From: Ciona savignyi
Lineage: Eukaryota > Chordata > Ascidiacea > Phlebobranchia > Cionidae
Assembly: GCA_000149265.1 (NCBI GenBank)
Contig: CH003003.1
Location: forward strand, 107,579 to 171,578
Reading direction: 5' to 3'
Length of the DNA: 64,000 nucleotides
The stretch's first letter is position 1, and each line of letters begins with the position of its first letter. This document shows, piece after piece, positions 49,701 through 61,582 of the stretch. The position numbers and the translations under genes were made by a program. A model generated the notes under the pieces. It was given only the letters and a program-made list of their open reading frames with translations. It was not told the origin of the DNA and made no database searches.

Positions 49701-52700
49701 TAAGCTGTTGCAGTATGTTTATTATTGAATATAACACAAAGTTTATAATAATCCACCAAATCAAGGCAACTTTCCTTAAGTGCATTGCCCAAGGACACTA
49801 CTACGTAAAAGGTGGTTATGGTGAACTTAGGGTAAAGATTGAATCAGACAACTGTCTGGCCATGACCCGAGTACATGAATTTTTAAAAGGGGATTATTTC
49901 AACTAATTGTCGCAAACAAAGTGTTGTACGAATGTTGGTATTGTACGTATCAAAGTACAACTAGTTGCCACACAAATTAATTTATAACAATTTAGTATAT
50001 AACAATGAATTTTTAGTAATTTGTTAACTGTGGTATATTTCCCACAACTCCATACAAGCAATTGTATATTTAGTCTAATAAGAAGTCACGTATGAGCGAT
50101 CAGCCGGTCCAATGAAAACCAAACAACACTCATTCAACCATACCTGATCGAACAAAATACAACAAATGCAATCATCAAAGAACAAAGAGAGATCCCCCTG
50201 CCAGATAATGATATCTTAATAACATTGGAAAAGTGGACTTCACATGGTTGTTTCTGAAAGTAGTTTTTTAATTATAAGAATAAAATAATTATTTCCTTTA
50301 GTTTAGGTCGGTTAGGAGGTCAGCAGCATGCATCTATTACTAAAGTGTGCAGCTAGCTTTAACGTAACAAAATGCAGAAAGCATTTAGCTTAATGGCTAA
50401 TTGTTTTATTATACTTAAACATTTTACCATAACTTCCTAACTATTAAAAGAACAATTATCACGATCTGTGACCAAATCTGACAAACAGAAAGCGGTATGG
50501 TCACCTTATTTGTCAATATAGTGTTAAAACAGATTTATGTGGAAGCGTTAAAAGTAAGTTTGTTATCTTACAACATAAAAAATTACAACGTGCCCATACG
50601 GAGAAAAATGTATCAATGTATTTTAGAATAATCATGCAGTCTTACCTCTTTTGGAGTAAAACCATAAGTTTTGACGAACTCCACAATGTCTTTACAAACA
50701 ATCTGCCGAATATACATACTAACTATTCAACAAATGCCCATATCAAACTATTACATTCGTATGCACATTCGCATCATGCAAACTATAAAACTTAGCCAAA
50801 ACAATGGATACCTCGTCAAGAATGGCCCGACAACTGTACTGCGATCGATTTTCCCATCTGCCGCCTTCTAAACATTTTCTCGTCACTGTATCTAAAATAG
50901 TGGGTATCACATATCAAATGAAATTAACTACACCAACGGCCACTTTTTAAAGTTATGACACAAAATTTTAATAAACTCAGATTTGAATTACTATTTGTCC
51001 TTCGCAATAAAAGCGTCCCTAATGTCGTTCGAAAGTTGCCCAGATAAAAAAGTAACAATATGAACTCGTGTGCCCAAATGACTAGCTCGAACAATTTCTA
51101 TTTAAAATGCGGACATATTGACTAGCTTATCACGGTTCGAAACTTGTCTGGATCATCTAAGGCCCAAATATGTGAAAAATACAAATAGGCATAGCACTGA
51201 CGGAGTATTACCCACACTCTTTTTGCACGACAAATCAAAATAACAAGAACCTAATAATGCGCAGCCGTTACCGGATGTGTTGTATTGAACCCCATTCAAT
51301 TGAGCAAGGCAAGCGACCGACACCTTTTCCCCGCTTGCAGATTGAGGAAAGCAAGTTCCAAGTGCGTCTATGATACTTGGACAAAACCCATCTGTGTGTA
51401 GACAATAATTAAAACAGTAGTACTTATGTATTTGGACGTTGGTATTACTTTAAAATTTGATTTTATCACTCGGCTTGTAATTTGCATTTAAAAACTCGTT
51501 CTAGATTATTTTTATGTAACCACCCTATATTTGCTACACATTCTAACATAACTAACTTATTTCAGACGAAAAAATATTTATTATTAAACATCTACTTTGT
51601 CGAATTAATTTCGCTTTTGATGTATACAATTCGGTCACATCTTGGATCCTTTAGGACAAGGCCAATTAATTGTTACTTCCATTTGATTCAATACATGCAG
51701 TGTGTTTACTACGAAAAATGTTTATCGTTTTTTTTAATTCAAACCTTTGGCGTCGCGATGACTCACCAATCTTAGTTTCGAGTTGGCAGAAATACACCAC
51801 TTGGCACGCTTCTTGTGACGTCATAATTCTCTCGAATGCAAGGCGCTTATTCGTGTGATTCGCCGCGTATAATCTAAAGTTCAATCTTTGTCATATTAAA
51901 TAGCTGTGATGTAATTTGAGAAGCTTACCTGTACGCGATGCATCCTTTCTCAAAATTATTCAGACTTGCAGGTGTCTCTGAGGATAAATGTGCTTGGAAA
52001 TATTTTGTTATGGAATGTTTAATTTCAGATAAGTATAATATATACCACGGTGTACTTAAAGCATTTATTTTACATATATGATATCGGGATGTAATGAGTT
52101 AGAGATAAACATATTTAACAAACACTCACTCGACAGGTGTATTTATGTACACGAATTTCTGAGCGAAAAGTTAAACATTTCACGTAAACTACAATGTCCG
52201 AATGTTTTATGCCTTTACCTGCTGTCACATTATCTGTCACGTTTGTCGTCGCGGGATGTGTATTTTCTTGACTTGTAAGACCAGAAGATAACATCTGCAA
52301 ATGCATAAAAATGAGCTAATAGTAACTTGTCAGTAGAAAACCCAAATTGCGCTTCATTTCCAGTAAATTGAGATTCTCGATATGAGACATTTTCACGCTC
52401 CGCTTGAATTGTGGCCTACAGCAATTACCGTCGACTTTGTCGGCTGCAATGGTCTTTATAGCACGTAAGTGTTACATTTCATATACACGCACTCTGGGCT
52501 GACATAAATATTAAGAAAGAACAGACTGATTGGTAATATGACAAAAAACAATTATGCATGCATTTATAAACGGCAAAAATAATGTTGCCATAATACCTGT
52601 AAGATGATTAGATTGGTAAATCGCAACATTTTATCTTTCATCACTTCAGTTCAACAAGTTAAACTTGGCTATACGATGCTGCTGTATCGCTGCATGTTAA

Positions 52701-53352
52701 CAAGAGAGCTTGTAATCGTATTAGTCATGTCGGGTTAATAGCGCTGTGGTTTCACTCATACGTACAACTTAACACTTCTCTATTTGATGAACGTAAGGTT
52801 TATTTTTACTCTACTTCCCTGGCTTTTGTGGTTTGAGATGTAACGGGCTATCAAGATCTGTATACGATGTTGTTTACTTCGATGCAAATCTACTTTGCAC
52901 ACGTCGATACGATTGAAAAATGGTCATGCCTTATTACCAAAACAAGCACCTATCGAAACAATTACGTAGACGAAGTAAAACTATTTGCTAAATTCACAAT
53001 GTTTATTTTAGACATTTTCTCCCTGCGTACAGCCCGTACTCACATTTGAAATTAGACGTCAAATTTCAAAGAACAGGAAAATATGAACAAAATATACTTT
53101 TCTATGTGGTAAAAACTGTACTTCGCTTATTCTCCGACTGATTGTATGTAAGAAGGCTAATACCAAATCGCATGCCTGTAGCTATAAGCCAGAGCGATCG
53201 ACTACAGGATAATAATTAATGAAAAAAATAGCGTCTGGTAAGTCTAATATTGGTCATGGAATAATCTTTCTTTTCAGGCAGACAAAAAAAGCCCAAATCA
53301 TTCCAAGCAGACAACTGCTGAGCATAGCAGTCAAATCCGGAAAAACAACCAT
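46713..53352 (-). CDS. Secretin-family (class B) GPCR, CRF/DH44 receptor-like, at least 8 exons
   Basis: Seven-transmembrane peptide-hormone receptor, probably coupled to Gs/cAMP as for its family. Phase-consistent exons: 51845-51767, 51391-51212, 50690-50647, 49629-49408, 48373-48217, 48151-48018, 47598-47356, 46895-46713 (413 codons plus TAG/TAA-type stop at 46713). The hormone-binding domain reads IIDALGTCFPQSASGE and NGVQYNTSGNG, matching the CRF-receptor GTCWPRS and GVRYNTTNN motifs. TM2 has YIIHWNFVISLILRN. TM3 follows FNYSQTTSYCWMFLEGIYL, TM4-ECL2 GAKSFLDNGTCWLPG, TM6 KAALVLFPLLGLTYILF, and TM7 ends GFFVCVIYYY. The IHWN and LLGLTYILF motifs favour the CRF/DH44 group over calcitonin or PTH receptors. 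5' exons at 52294-52219 (NVT-rich leader) and 53352-53284 (possible signal peptide) are less sure. The TM1 exon uses a poor acceptor. Confidence 0.85.
48709..48765. repeat. Inverted repeat, 22-bp stem with 13-base loop
   Basis: The left arm 48709-48730 and right arm 48744-48765 pair over 22 bases with one mismatch (TGAACTTACACTTAA core). Weaker pairing continues outward. It lies in an intron of the GPCR gene. The size is compatible with a small hairpin RNA precursor or with a tiny palindromic transposon remnant; nothing decides between them. Confidence 0.6.
49700..49900 (-). mobile_element. Decayed SINE, copy 3
   Basis: On the minus strand, about 49771-49800 carries the same core as the other two SINEs (TGTCCTTGGGCAATGCACTT, one change from copy 1) followed by AAGG and a GTTGCCTT block. 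The tRNA-like head and tail are not recognisable. It lies in an intron of the GPCR gene. Confidence 0.45.
52219..52294 (-). CDS. Candidate N-terminal ectodomain exon of the GPCR
   Basis: Good acceptor (CATTTGCAG) and donor (CAGCAG then GTAAAG) flank a Ser/Thr/Asn-rich segment with two N-glycosylation sequons (NVT, NVT). This suits the extracellular leader of a class B receptor. The phase toward the exon at 51845 fits only if an alternative GTGACA donor is used. Confidence 0.45.
53284..53352 (-). CDS. Candidate signal-peptide exon of the GPCR
   Basis: The ATG at 53352 reads a hydrophobic stretch MLSSCLLGMIWAFF, and a weak GTCTGC donor at 53283 leaves phase 0. That matches the exon at 52294-52219, whose acceptor is TTTGCAG. 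The next join (52219 to 51845) is not in phase with the strongest sites, so the N-terminus remains tentative. Confidence 0.3.
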
Positions 53353-56300
53353 CTACCTCGTCTATGATATAGCATATGCGTAGGGTCAACCGTGTTAGGA
53401 ATTTTTAACAAGACACCTCGGTCTTTTGTAACATTGCAGCCATCAGCGACCCGGAACTACGAACAAGCATGTTAATGAACACATGAGATGAACAGAAAAT
53501 ATTTTAAACATCTTTGAATCTATAGCTCACCAATTATTTTAAATAATTTATTGCTTTAAATAAAATTCTCTAAATTGAACTTTTAAATGCCTTGAAAATT
53601 CCAATAAGGCCATAATAAACGTCCTAAAAATGCAACATTTGGCCCATATACTTTCTCATCAAGCGTCTTGTTTTTGAAATGAACAAAACGAGCAATTAAA
53701 CCGATCATGGTATGTCTCGAACAATCTTTTAAAATAAGTATGATGTGCCCTCTACAAACTACAGATTTAAGTGTAATATCGGAAACAGTTGCTTAGTTTT
53801 AAAAAGTTAGTTTTTTAAGATCCCTTAGAAAATATCTTTATCTGTAAAACTTGTATTATTCGTTTCAAAAACACGTTTGCCGTGCCTTTAAATATTCTAT
53901 CAAAAATAAATTGTAATGGAATTAAATATTTGGAAAACAATGTGATCCTTCTTATAACCGATTGATCGCAATTATATCGATCGGTCGCAGTTGCAGATTA
54001 AATGTCGAAAGAAACCTGATTAAAATTCCTTTCAACACAATGCTAAATTTCCATGGCATGCTATCGTCGGCTGTGGTTTTGTTTAATACTTAAACGTGAA
54101 GATCTAACCGCTAATAATATTTTATTTTGCGACATATGGTGAGTGATTTTTTTATAGGAATTTTTATTACTTTTAATGCATGGCCATTTTCAGCGACAAA
54201 AATAGATTCTGCATGGTTCAGTCGGTGACTTTTTAATCATTTTTTTCGAGCTTAGTTGATAATCCATTCTCCAGAACTGCAAACAACTGAATGTGTCGTT
54301 AAAATGCTGTTAAGCTCAGTAAAGAAATCTTTTACTCATATTGAATTATATAAAATTTACTATCCATATAAATCGCTTAGGGTGATGGCCTCAAAGACCA
54401 CTGAACTAATAAATGCCTGTCCCGCTCGCAGCAACATTTCTTGCAGTATCGTACTGAAATATTCCTTTCAGTTAAAATCCTACTTGTATAAGAGCCACAA
54501 TGAACTATATACTTAAATTTTGTTCATTTCTTAAAAAATCGTTATTTATCATTTTCTTGAAATGGCAGATGTCTTTATATGTAATATACTTAAACACCTA
54601 AAAAAGGTCATGTTTGCACATCCACAGCCAATAATTACACTGTTTTTTTTAATAGGATATTCTTGTTTATCCCCGTGAATGGGAAAACTAATGGGGTTAA
54701 CACACGGGCAATCATCAGATTACCTCGCGCCCACCGTCGGGTTACCGGAGATATTGGTATATGATTCACACGTTCCTTCAATTTGGCAAAACCCATTTAT
54801 TCGCTGGGTTAAGGCAATGTCCGTTAAGTGCCTTGTCCAAGGATACAACCGACTAGCTAGCAACCAGTTTCCAACCTTTTTGAAAGGTGTCGCACTAAAC
54901 CACCCAACCAACCAGTTGGACTAATGTAGTCATAATGTTATTGGTATATTGGTCATTACTTGTACTACATTATTGTTGATATCTACAAATGACATAGACC
55001 TTACTATCTTACTGTAGTGAATCATTACCTCGTTTAGCTACAATTTGACGTAATATTAGAAATTTCTCTCTCTGTCATAATGCTACCATTGTTACCTCGA
55101 GTCGCGCAATATCTGCCTCGTGTAATATTTGAGTTTTTAAAGTTAAGTTAGTTTACTTTGTTGCTCCTTCATTACATTAAGAAGAATAGCACAGGTATTA
55201 AAAATGAAGGCAGGATAACGGCTAAACTACAGTGACTGGTTTTAAGATTTGGCTGTCTTTTTGGCTTGTATCATATGTTTTTACGTAACTTTTTATATTG
55301 TGAAGAATGAAAATTAACATGTTACAATAGCGTGCTGTGTAAAATATTTTATATACCGCTTATTTTGGGTAAAATTTAAACGTTTTTCTAACTTAAAGTT
55401 AGGTTGTAGTATGATGTATCACAAAGTTTTTTAAATAATTCATTTAGAGTTTAGACCTTACAGTCTCCTTTACACGATACGTTTCCGCATGCAGAAACAA
55501 TTAAGTACCCTGTTTACAAACGCAATAAGTATATATTGTACTAAATGTGCATCCTGTACAAAAACTCTGTTCCCGGGTTATCAATCCAAGCATAAAGAAA
55601 ACAACAATCAAATGAAAAAACAGGTAAAATCTCGAATATTTTCAAATTGTTTGAAACAATGGTTTGTTTTCACATTGGGCCTAAGCAATTGGGATGTAGA
55701 TATTTATTGGGCTATAAAAGTTCGACCTCGATTGGTCCTTCCTATGAATATGGGGTTTTCAAAGGCTTGCGTGTGGTTGAGTTTATAAAGATTTCCGGGA
55801 AAACAGTAGAAGATGAATATGCTTGCATTTTTCCGCTAGTATTGAAATTATCTATTGATTTATGTCGGCTTGTGACCAGCTGCTGCATTCAAGCGGTAGT
55901 GTAATATAATTGATTCTTTTTTATATTATGAGAAATAAAATATTTAATTTTGAGTGTATTCTTTTTACATATTCTTTAAAAGTTTAGGTAAATTGTGCTT
56001 TTCATTTCCACAAACGATATAGGAAAACAATACGATCGGGGCCGAAATTCCCAAAAATTTTGGAGAAAACCTTCGACCGCCGATCGTGCTCATTCTCAGA
56101 TCTGTCGGAAATTCTTCGGTCGTGATTTGCCCTAAATTTACGAATGCATGTCCAATACACATTAGCTAACACCACTAAAAATCACAATTGATCATTTTCT
56201 TTCTGTTGTCATGAGACGTTAAAGTTGACTAATAACTGATTTCAGTGTGGTTAAGTTTTACTGGATGTTTCGATAAATACTCGAGGTGGGTATAGGGCCA

Positions 56301-57028
56301 TGCCACGCATATCTTTTGTGGTGCGGATTTCATTTTTTATTCATTTTTATAGATTTTAAGAGTTAATATTTTTATATAAGTGGTAAAAATAATTTATGAA
56401 AGCCTATGTGATGCATATTTTTGGAGATTTAGCGGTTTTAGGGGGCGTTCAACCAATTATTCTCCCTATCTCTCCAATGTAAACTGACGTCACAAAAATG
56501 ACTTTAACTCATAATCCTGACACAAAAAAGTGTTTGATTTTTTCACAATTTAAAAGTGAACTTGGTTCTGCAACCTTAATTCAAAACCATCTAAATTTAA
56601 TTTAAAAGTTTTGAGCTGATAGCCCTCCGTACACTGGCAACTTTTACCAACAAAACAGCTAGAAGATGCACAATCAACACCTTTATTTCACAAAGCACTT
56701 ATAATCCAATGATATAAAACTTTACAACTAAACGAAAACACCGGCGCGCAGTCTAGCACACGCTGCTTTCACCAAACAAACAAAAATTGGGGAATCAGTA
56801 CCACTGTTACTCAGCAAAACACTCATTTAAATTCCATGACTAAGAGAGGGTACCACATGTTATTTTGCCCACGAATATATAGGTCCAGTAATTGGATAAT
56901 ATATGGTTATTTTTAGTCTATTTAAAATCTTATTGACACAACACATAATACACAAGATGTTGCTGTACTTACAATCATTCACAACGACAAGTTAATCTTA
57001 AAATGTGCACAAAATAATTAAAAATTAC
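53353..57028. other. Intergenic stretch, no gene seen apart from a SINE
   Basis: Separates the GPCR 5' end from the next plus-strand candidate gene. It holds SINE copy 2 at 54651-54920. Open frames at 55489-55904 (+) and 55965-56162 (-) are AT-rich, lack recognisable motifs and have no paired splice signals I could join, so I do not call them genes. Confidence 0.4.
54651..54920 (-). mobile_element. tRNA-derived SINE, copy 2
   Basis: Same body as the copy at 34855-35142, on the minus strand: the core (CCTTGGACAAGGCACTTAAC), CTAGCTAGTCGG, CGGTAACCCGACGGTGGGCG and the tail CATTCACGGGGATAAAC, followed by an A-rich end. The tRNA-like head is partly deleted, with the B-box region shortened. Confidence 0.7.
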
Positions 57029-58912
57029 ATGTACAGTCTAACAGATATGTTAAAGCAACGTATTAGTGCCTTACCAGCCGGCGAAGAGTGTACCACAATC
57101 GTGAAACAACTGGACAGGGTCGTGAAAGTAAAAGAAGACATGTCACAAGAGTTTCAGATTGGCTTGAGCAAGTCGAAAAATATGCATAAAAAAAACACAG
57201 TCAACATAATTATACTTTAGTTATTTTTTTCCGAAGAGCCATTGCAGTTATGGATATTTGTGTAATAATTTTAATACAAACATTTATTTTTCGAGTTTTT
57301 TTATCTATTTTTTTAATTTGGCGGCCTCGCCTAAATATACCTAGTAAATAATTAATTGGATTTTGGACGCACTGTCGTTTTTCATTTTTTTATCAAAGGA
57401 CCCGTTTCGTGTTTTCATCGTGGAAATCTAAACCAAACTAAAATTTTTAGTTTTGATGCTAATATAAAAAGTGGACGTCAAATGATCATATAAAGTGGAA
57501 AGTAAACTGTGGTTATTAATTACTGTGTAATTTTGCAACAGAAAAAATTATACTGTCCTGAGTAGAATAAATATTGTATATATGTGATTTGTCGATTTCG
57601 GATTGTTGCGCTCGAATCAAAATAACGTTACGACCCACAGAACCATGGTGATGTATCATAATCATTATTTTAATTCTCATTTCTATTTTCTATATTAATT
57701 TTCACTTTCATTTCTAATTCGTGTTTCATTTCCGTTTTAATTTCATTTCATATTATTTTTGTTTAAATATAAGAACGAACGTGTCCAGGTCGAACAGGTT
57801 CAAACCTATGGATATGGCAGTTCGCTGCGTTGATTTTATTAACTTAGTTCCTGGTTCGGTTCTGAAGGTAAAACTTTATACCACTGTTTAAAGCGACAGC
57901 TTATGATTGGTCCATTTTATAAAAATTATACATATTGTTTTTGTCCGTTTTACTTTTTGTCCGGGGTATTTTGTCTGTCCAAGATCATTGTTGTCAAATC
58001 GGACTGAAACTTTTGGTTTTTGTTGGTAATTTTGTCTCTCTGTTTGCATAATAAAGGGTTAAAATACTTCCAATTACTTATATTTTGTTTCACTTGCTTG
58101 TCATGTATTTACCGAAGGACTTGTTTCCTTCGTCTTTGCGGTGCAAGAAATAAGACGGGTAATCCGGTGAAAATGTTAATTAGGCCTACCACGCAAAATA
58201 TAAAAAAATGTGCAAAGAATACATACCGCAAATAAATTTGCTAATACTACATTTTGGGGGACCCGCGCTATGCTACAACCAAAGCCATAGAGGTATTATT
58301 CCATTGGATGGCGACTTCCAAAGAACTTAAACTACGACTGTCACCTGACATTACGGGCTAAAAATAATTCATCAGGCACAATTTCAATCCAAATTTCCAC
58401 AATAACTTACGACCTGCCACTTTTTTAATCTCATGGGCGAAATTTTAATTGTTTTTGCTATATATTTCAAATTAAGGACAACGCAAATGATTGATGTGCT
58501 GTTCTTTAAAGTTTAAATATTTACCCAACTGCGTAACAATGTTTTCTTGTAACGTTCCTAGATTTTTACCTAGACAGGTTTTGAATCAATGATGTTCTCG
58601 TAAGTATTTGTTTTTTTTTTTATATATATGTATCGGTTGTGTTAACCATTCGGCCACACGGCCGACGTTTGAAGATGAAAGTGTTTTACTGATCAGCATG
58701 GTTGCTTGGAGTTGCAAGCTTCAAATGGATTTTTCGAATTTAAGGTAACATTTGATAAAAACGGTAAATTATACAGTGAATGGTGCTGTTATGACTGTAT
58801 GCCTTGTACCACCGAAAGGAATAAATATACTTATTACGCCGCCTTCGACGGGCCTGACTGGTTGCCCGGAGTGTATCAACAGGGGCTTATGAAAATCAAT
58901 TTTGTCCCTTGA
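57029..58912 (+). CDS. Tentative 3-exon small gene, unidentified (about 145 aa)
   Basis: Three segments join in phase: 57029-57171 (ATG start; polar, helical, LPAGEECTTIVKQLDRVV), 57789-57867 (acceptor GTCCAG, donor GTAAAA; MAVRCVDFINLVPGSVLK) and 58697-58912 (acceptor GATCAG, stop TGA). The last reads FEFKVTFDKNGKLYSEWCC, then CxxC, and ends KINFVP. Codon content and the aromatic/Cys pattern look like real protein. The first donor (AAGTCG) is weak, so the first exon could belong elsewhere or the start could be further upstream. I do not recognise the family. Confidence 0.4.
58560..58672 (-). repeat. tRNA-like remnant
   Basis: On the minus strand, GTGGCCGAATGGTTAACAC resembles a Ser/Leu tRNA D-arm/A box. 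About 60 bases later a B-box-like TTGATTCAAAACC follows, with an A/T-rich insert between. It lacks a proper anticodon arm and acceptor stem, so it is a pseudo-tRNA or SINE head rather than a working tRNA gene. Confidence 0.3.
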
Positions 58913-60700
58913 GCAACGCGCTTGCTTCACACCAAGATTGTCACGTATCTTTATTTTGGTCGTTTAAAAGGTCGATGTGATGTAACGTAGCGGTTGCTAT
59001 AAACACATAGTTTTGTCAATAAACACATTAGCCAGTACAAAAAAAACACAGTGCTTACCAACTATGTTTGGACCCAGTCAGATATAGCTAGGCTACTGAT
59101 TTGGAAGTTCTTAGGCCGTACCAACATAGCAACATTAAGCATTCTTAGACTGAAAATAAGTATTTTTCTACACGTGACGATAATTCCTTAAAAAACATAG
59201 AAATATTAAATGAAATTTCGACAGGGGACAATTTTACAACACTATGCTGCAACCCAAAATAAATAATAAAAACAACATGTAGTGAAGTTACAATACTCTT
59301 ACTTCCAGGTATCTTAATTGACACATAAAAAAAACTGACAATGTGTAATTGCACGTGTGGATAATATATTTCATGAAATTAAATTTAAACGATTTAATTT
59401 TTTGTTTAAATTAGTTTAAGTTGGTCAGGAGGCTGTTAACGCGGTGGTAATTCATTGTAATTATTGTAACTTGTGCTGCGCAATGGAGGGCGATTGTGAC
59501 GTTTGGGACCAATCGTTCGCATAACTTACACCATGCGTAGTTTGGTTAAAATGGGTAGCAGCAAATGAGATTTAAATGTTGCATGCGCCATGCGTGACCC
59601 GCAATAAACGTAATATTGAATAAAACAGAAAGAGTTAAAATACAATATTTGTTTTAAGAGCGGGTGTTTACAATACAAAAATATGGCATGGTCAGTTTGT
59701 TTGATGTGAAATACCATGCTCCGCTATTTGTTGCGTGCCGTGTACCGGTGTACGTTGTAAACGCTTTGTTAATGTGATTGTCCATTGTTCCATACAGTTC
59801 AGTTGTGCAATATTGTATGTAATTAACTGTTAATGTGGAGTGCTGAGTGGTGATAAGATAGGCATTTGTGAAAAATAATACTAGGAATTTTCTCAGCACA
59901 ACATGGTTTATTTATTTGGATCAAATTGTTTTGGATTCCAGAAGAAATGGTTGTTTGGATGGATGAGTTATTAATATCATGTCTGGTGGAATATGTACAA
60001 AGCAATATTTCTACCACATTTCCCATCAGATAACTTAATCACGTAATCATATCGTTAACTACCAACATTCCAGCTGCTGAAGCTATTTCATCGTGTCATA
60101 TTGATTAAAGACGCTAACTTTTATTTTTGGACACTTTAGTAATATTTTAGGTTAACCCACCAGAAATTCTACTATGTTAAAGCAAAATCTGTACATCTTT
60201 CTAACCAAAAATGCATTTAAACTACCAATTATTAACATGCAACCACCTAACACGTGGTTAAACATTACCACTCATAGAAACTGTTGTAATTTACTTTAAA
60301 TTAATTACAAATATACAAAACTACCAAAGAAACTTATTTTATGCTGTCCAAAAGAATAAGGCATCTGCAGTGTAANNNNNNNNNNNNNNNNNNNNNNNNN
60401 NNNNNNNNNNNNNNNNNNNNNNNNNNNNNNNNNNNNNNNNNNNNNNNNNNNNNNNNNNNNNNNNNNNNNNNNNNNAATAAAAATTTACATATCCACCCTT
60501 CCAATAGAAGCTAATCAATTAAATGAACTAAAATCAAGAAAACTCAACTGGACTATTATTATGTATTTTTACCCATTGCTTATTTGTGACCAAATTATAA
60601 AAAGTCAGAATTTATTTTTCACCACCCTACATTTTTGTATTATTTACTTTTCAGAAACATTAGGCATAATTATTTTTATACTGATTAAAAGGTACTAAAC
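58913..60700. other. Intergenic stretch upstream of RPB7, with a 100-N gap
   Basis: AT-rich, with the placeholder gap at 60376-60475. A pyrimidine-rich acceptor (TTACTTTTCAG) ends at about 60653, 47 bases before the RPB7 ATG. It could be the acceptor of a 5' UTR intron or of spliced-leader trans-splicing, which is known in tunicates. No gene seen. Confidence 0.45.
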
Positions 60701-61219
60701 ATGTTTTACCACATTTCGCTGGAGCATGAAATTCTGTTGCATCCAAGATACTTTGGGCCCAACTTGCTTAAAACAGTCAAACAAAAGCTTTTCACTGAAG
60801 TTGAAGGAACTTGCACAGGAAAACACGGTTTTGTTATTGCAGTGACGACTATTGATAACATTGGAGATGGATTGATACAACCTGGACGAGGATTTGTTTT
60901 GTATCCAATCAACTACAAGGCAATTGTATACCGCCCGTTTAAAGGGGAAGTAGTAGATGGAGTTGTGACACAATTGAATAAAGTTGGAATTTTTACTGAA
61001 ATTGGTCCGATGTCTTGTTTTATTTCCCGCCATTCAATACCAGCAGACATGAAATTTGACCCAGAGTCTCACCCACCATGTTATAAAACTGATGATGAAG
61101 ATATAGTAATTCAACAGGATGATGAAATTCGAGTGAAAATAGTAGGAACGCGGGTAGATGCAAACGACATTTTTGCAATTGGTTCATTAATGGACGATTA
61201 TTTGGGACCAATAAGTTGA
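60701..61219 (+). CDS. POLR2G: RNA polymerase II subunit RPB7 (POLR2G), intronless
   Basis: RPB7 pairs with RPB4 to form the stalk of RNA polymerase II. It binds emerging RNA and is needed for initiation and links to RNA processing. The 172-codon frame matches the family length exactly. The N-terminal RNP-like half starts [19 protein letters not shown], and the C-terminal OB/S1 half contains [18 protein letters not shown] and [13 protein letters not shown], ending MDDYLGPIS. There is no intron, unlike most neighbours, which raises the possibility of an ancient retrocopy that became the functional gene. The frame is intact and well conserved, so I treat it as functional. It converges on the SR-protein gene, with stops 363 bases apart. 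Confidence 0.96.
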   Translation: MFYHISLEHEILLHPRYFGPNLLKTVKQKLFTEVEGTCTGKHGFVIAVTTIDNIGDGLIQPGRGFVLYPINYKAIVYRPFKGEVVDGVVTQLNKVGIFTEIGPMSCFISRHSIPADMKFDPESHPPCYKTDDEDIVIQQDDEIRVKIVGTRVDANDIFAIGSLMDDYLGPIS

Positions 61220-61412
61220 TTTTCGAAACCACTTTAAATACACCGATGTGTTTTTCAATACCAAACAACTTTTTTATTAAATATCATTTATTTACAAATG
61301 CCATGTTTGCAATTGGTTTATTAATGGACGATTATTTTGGACCAATAAGTTGATTTTCGAAACCACTTCAAATACGCCGATTTTTTATTAAATGTCATTT
61401 ATTTACAATCTC
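61172..61412 (+). repeat. Tandem duplication of the RPB7 3' end (134-bp offset)
   Basis: The segment from 61172 (last 16 codons of RPB7 and start of its 3' UTR) recurs at 61306 to about 61412 with few changes, including a same-frame copy of the C-terminal codons (MDDYFGPIS, then TGA). Both copies also carry TTTTTATTAAAT followed by TCATTTATTTAC. Confidence 0.85.
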
Positions 61413-61582
61413 CGACAAAAGTTTTGTAATCGCTACACTTCAGAGGCAAATATAACAACAATTAAAACTTTATATCACAGAATTTTGTCCAATTGTTGGT
61501 AAAAGCAGTGAAAAGGGTGGAGTAAGTCACTGCATGTACATATTGTGGAGTGTACCACGTGAATGGTAAAATATATTTTCAC

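Noticed and set aside
55489..56162. Open frames of 65-99 codons on both strands
   Set aside because: No recognisable motif, no joinable exons, and composition like the surrounding intergenic DNA.
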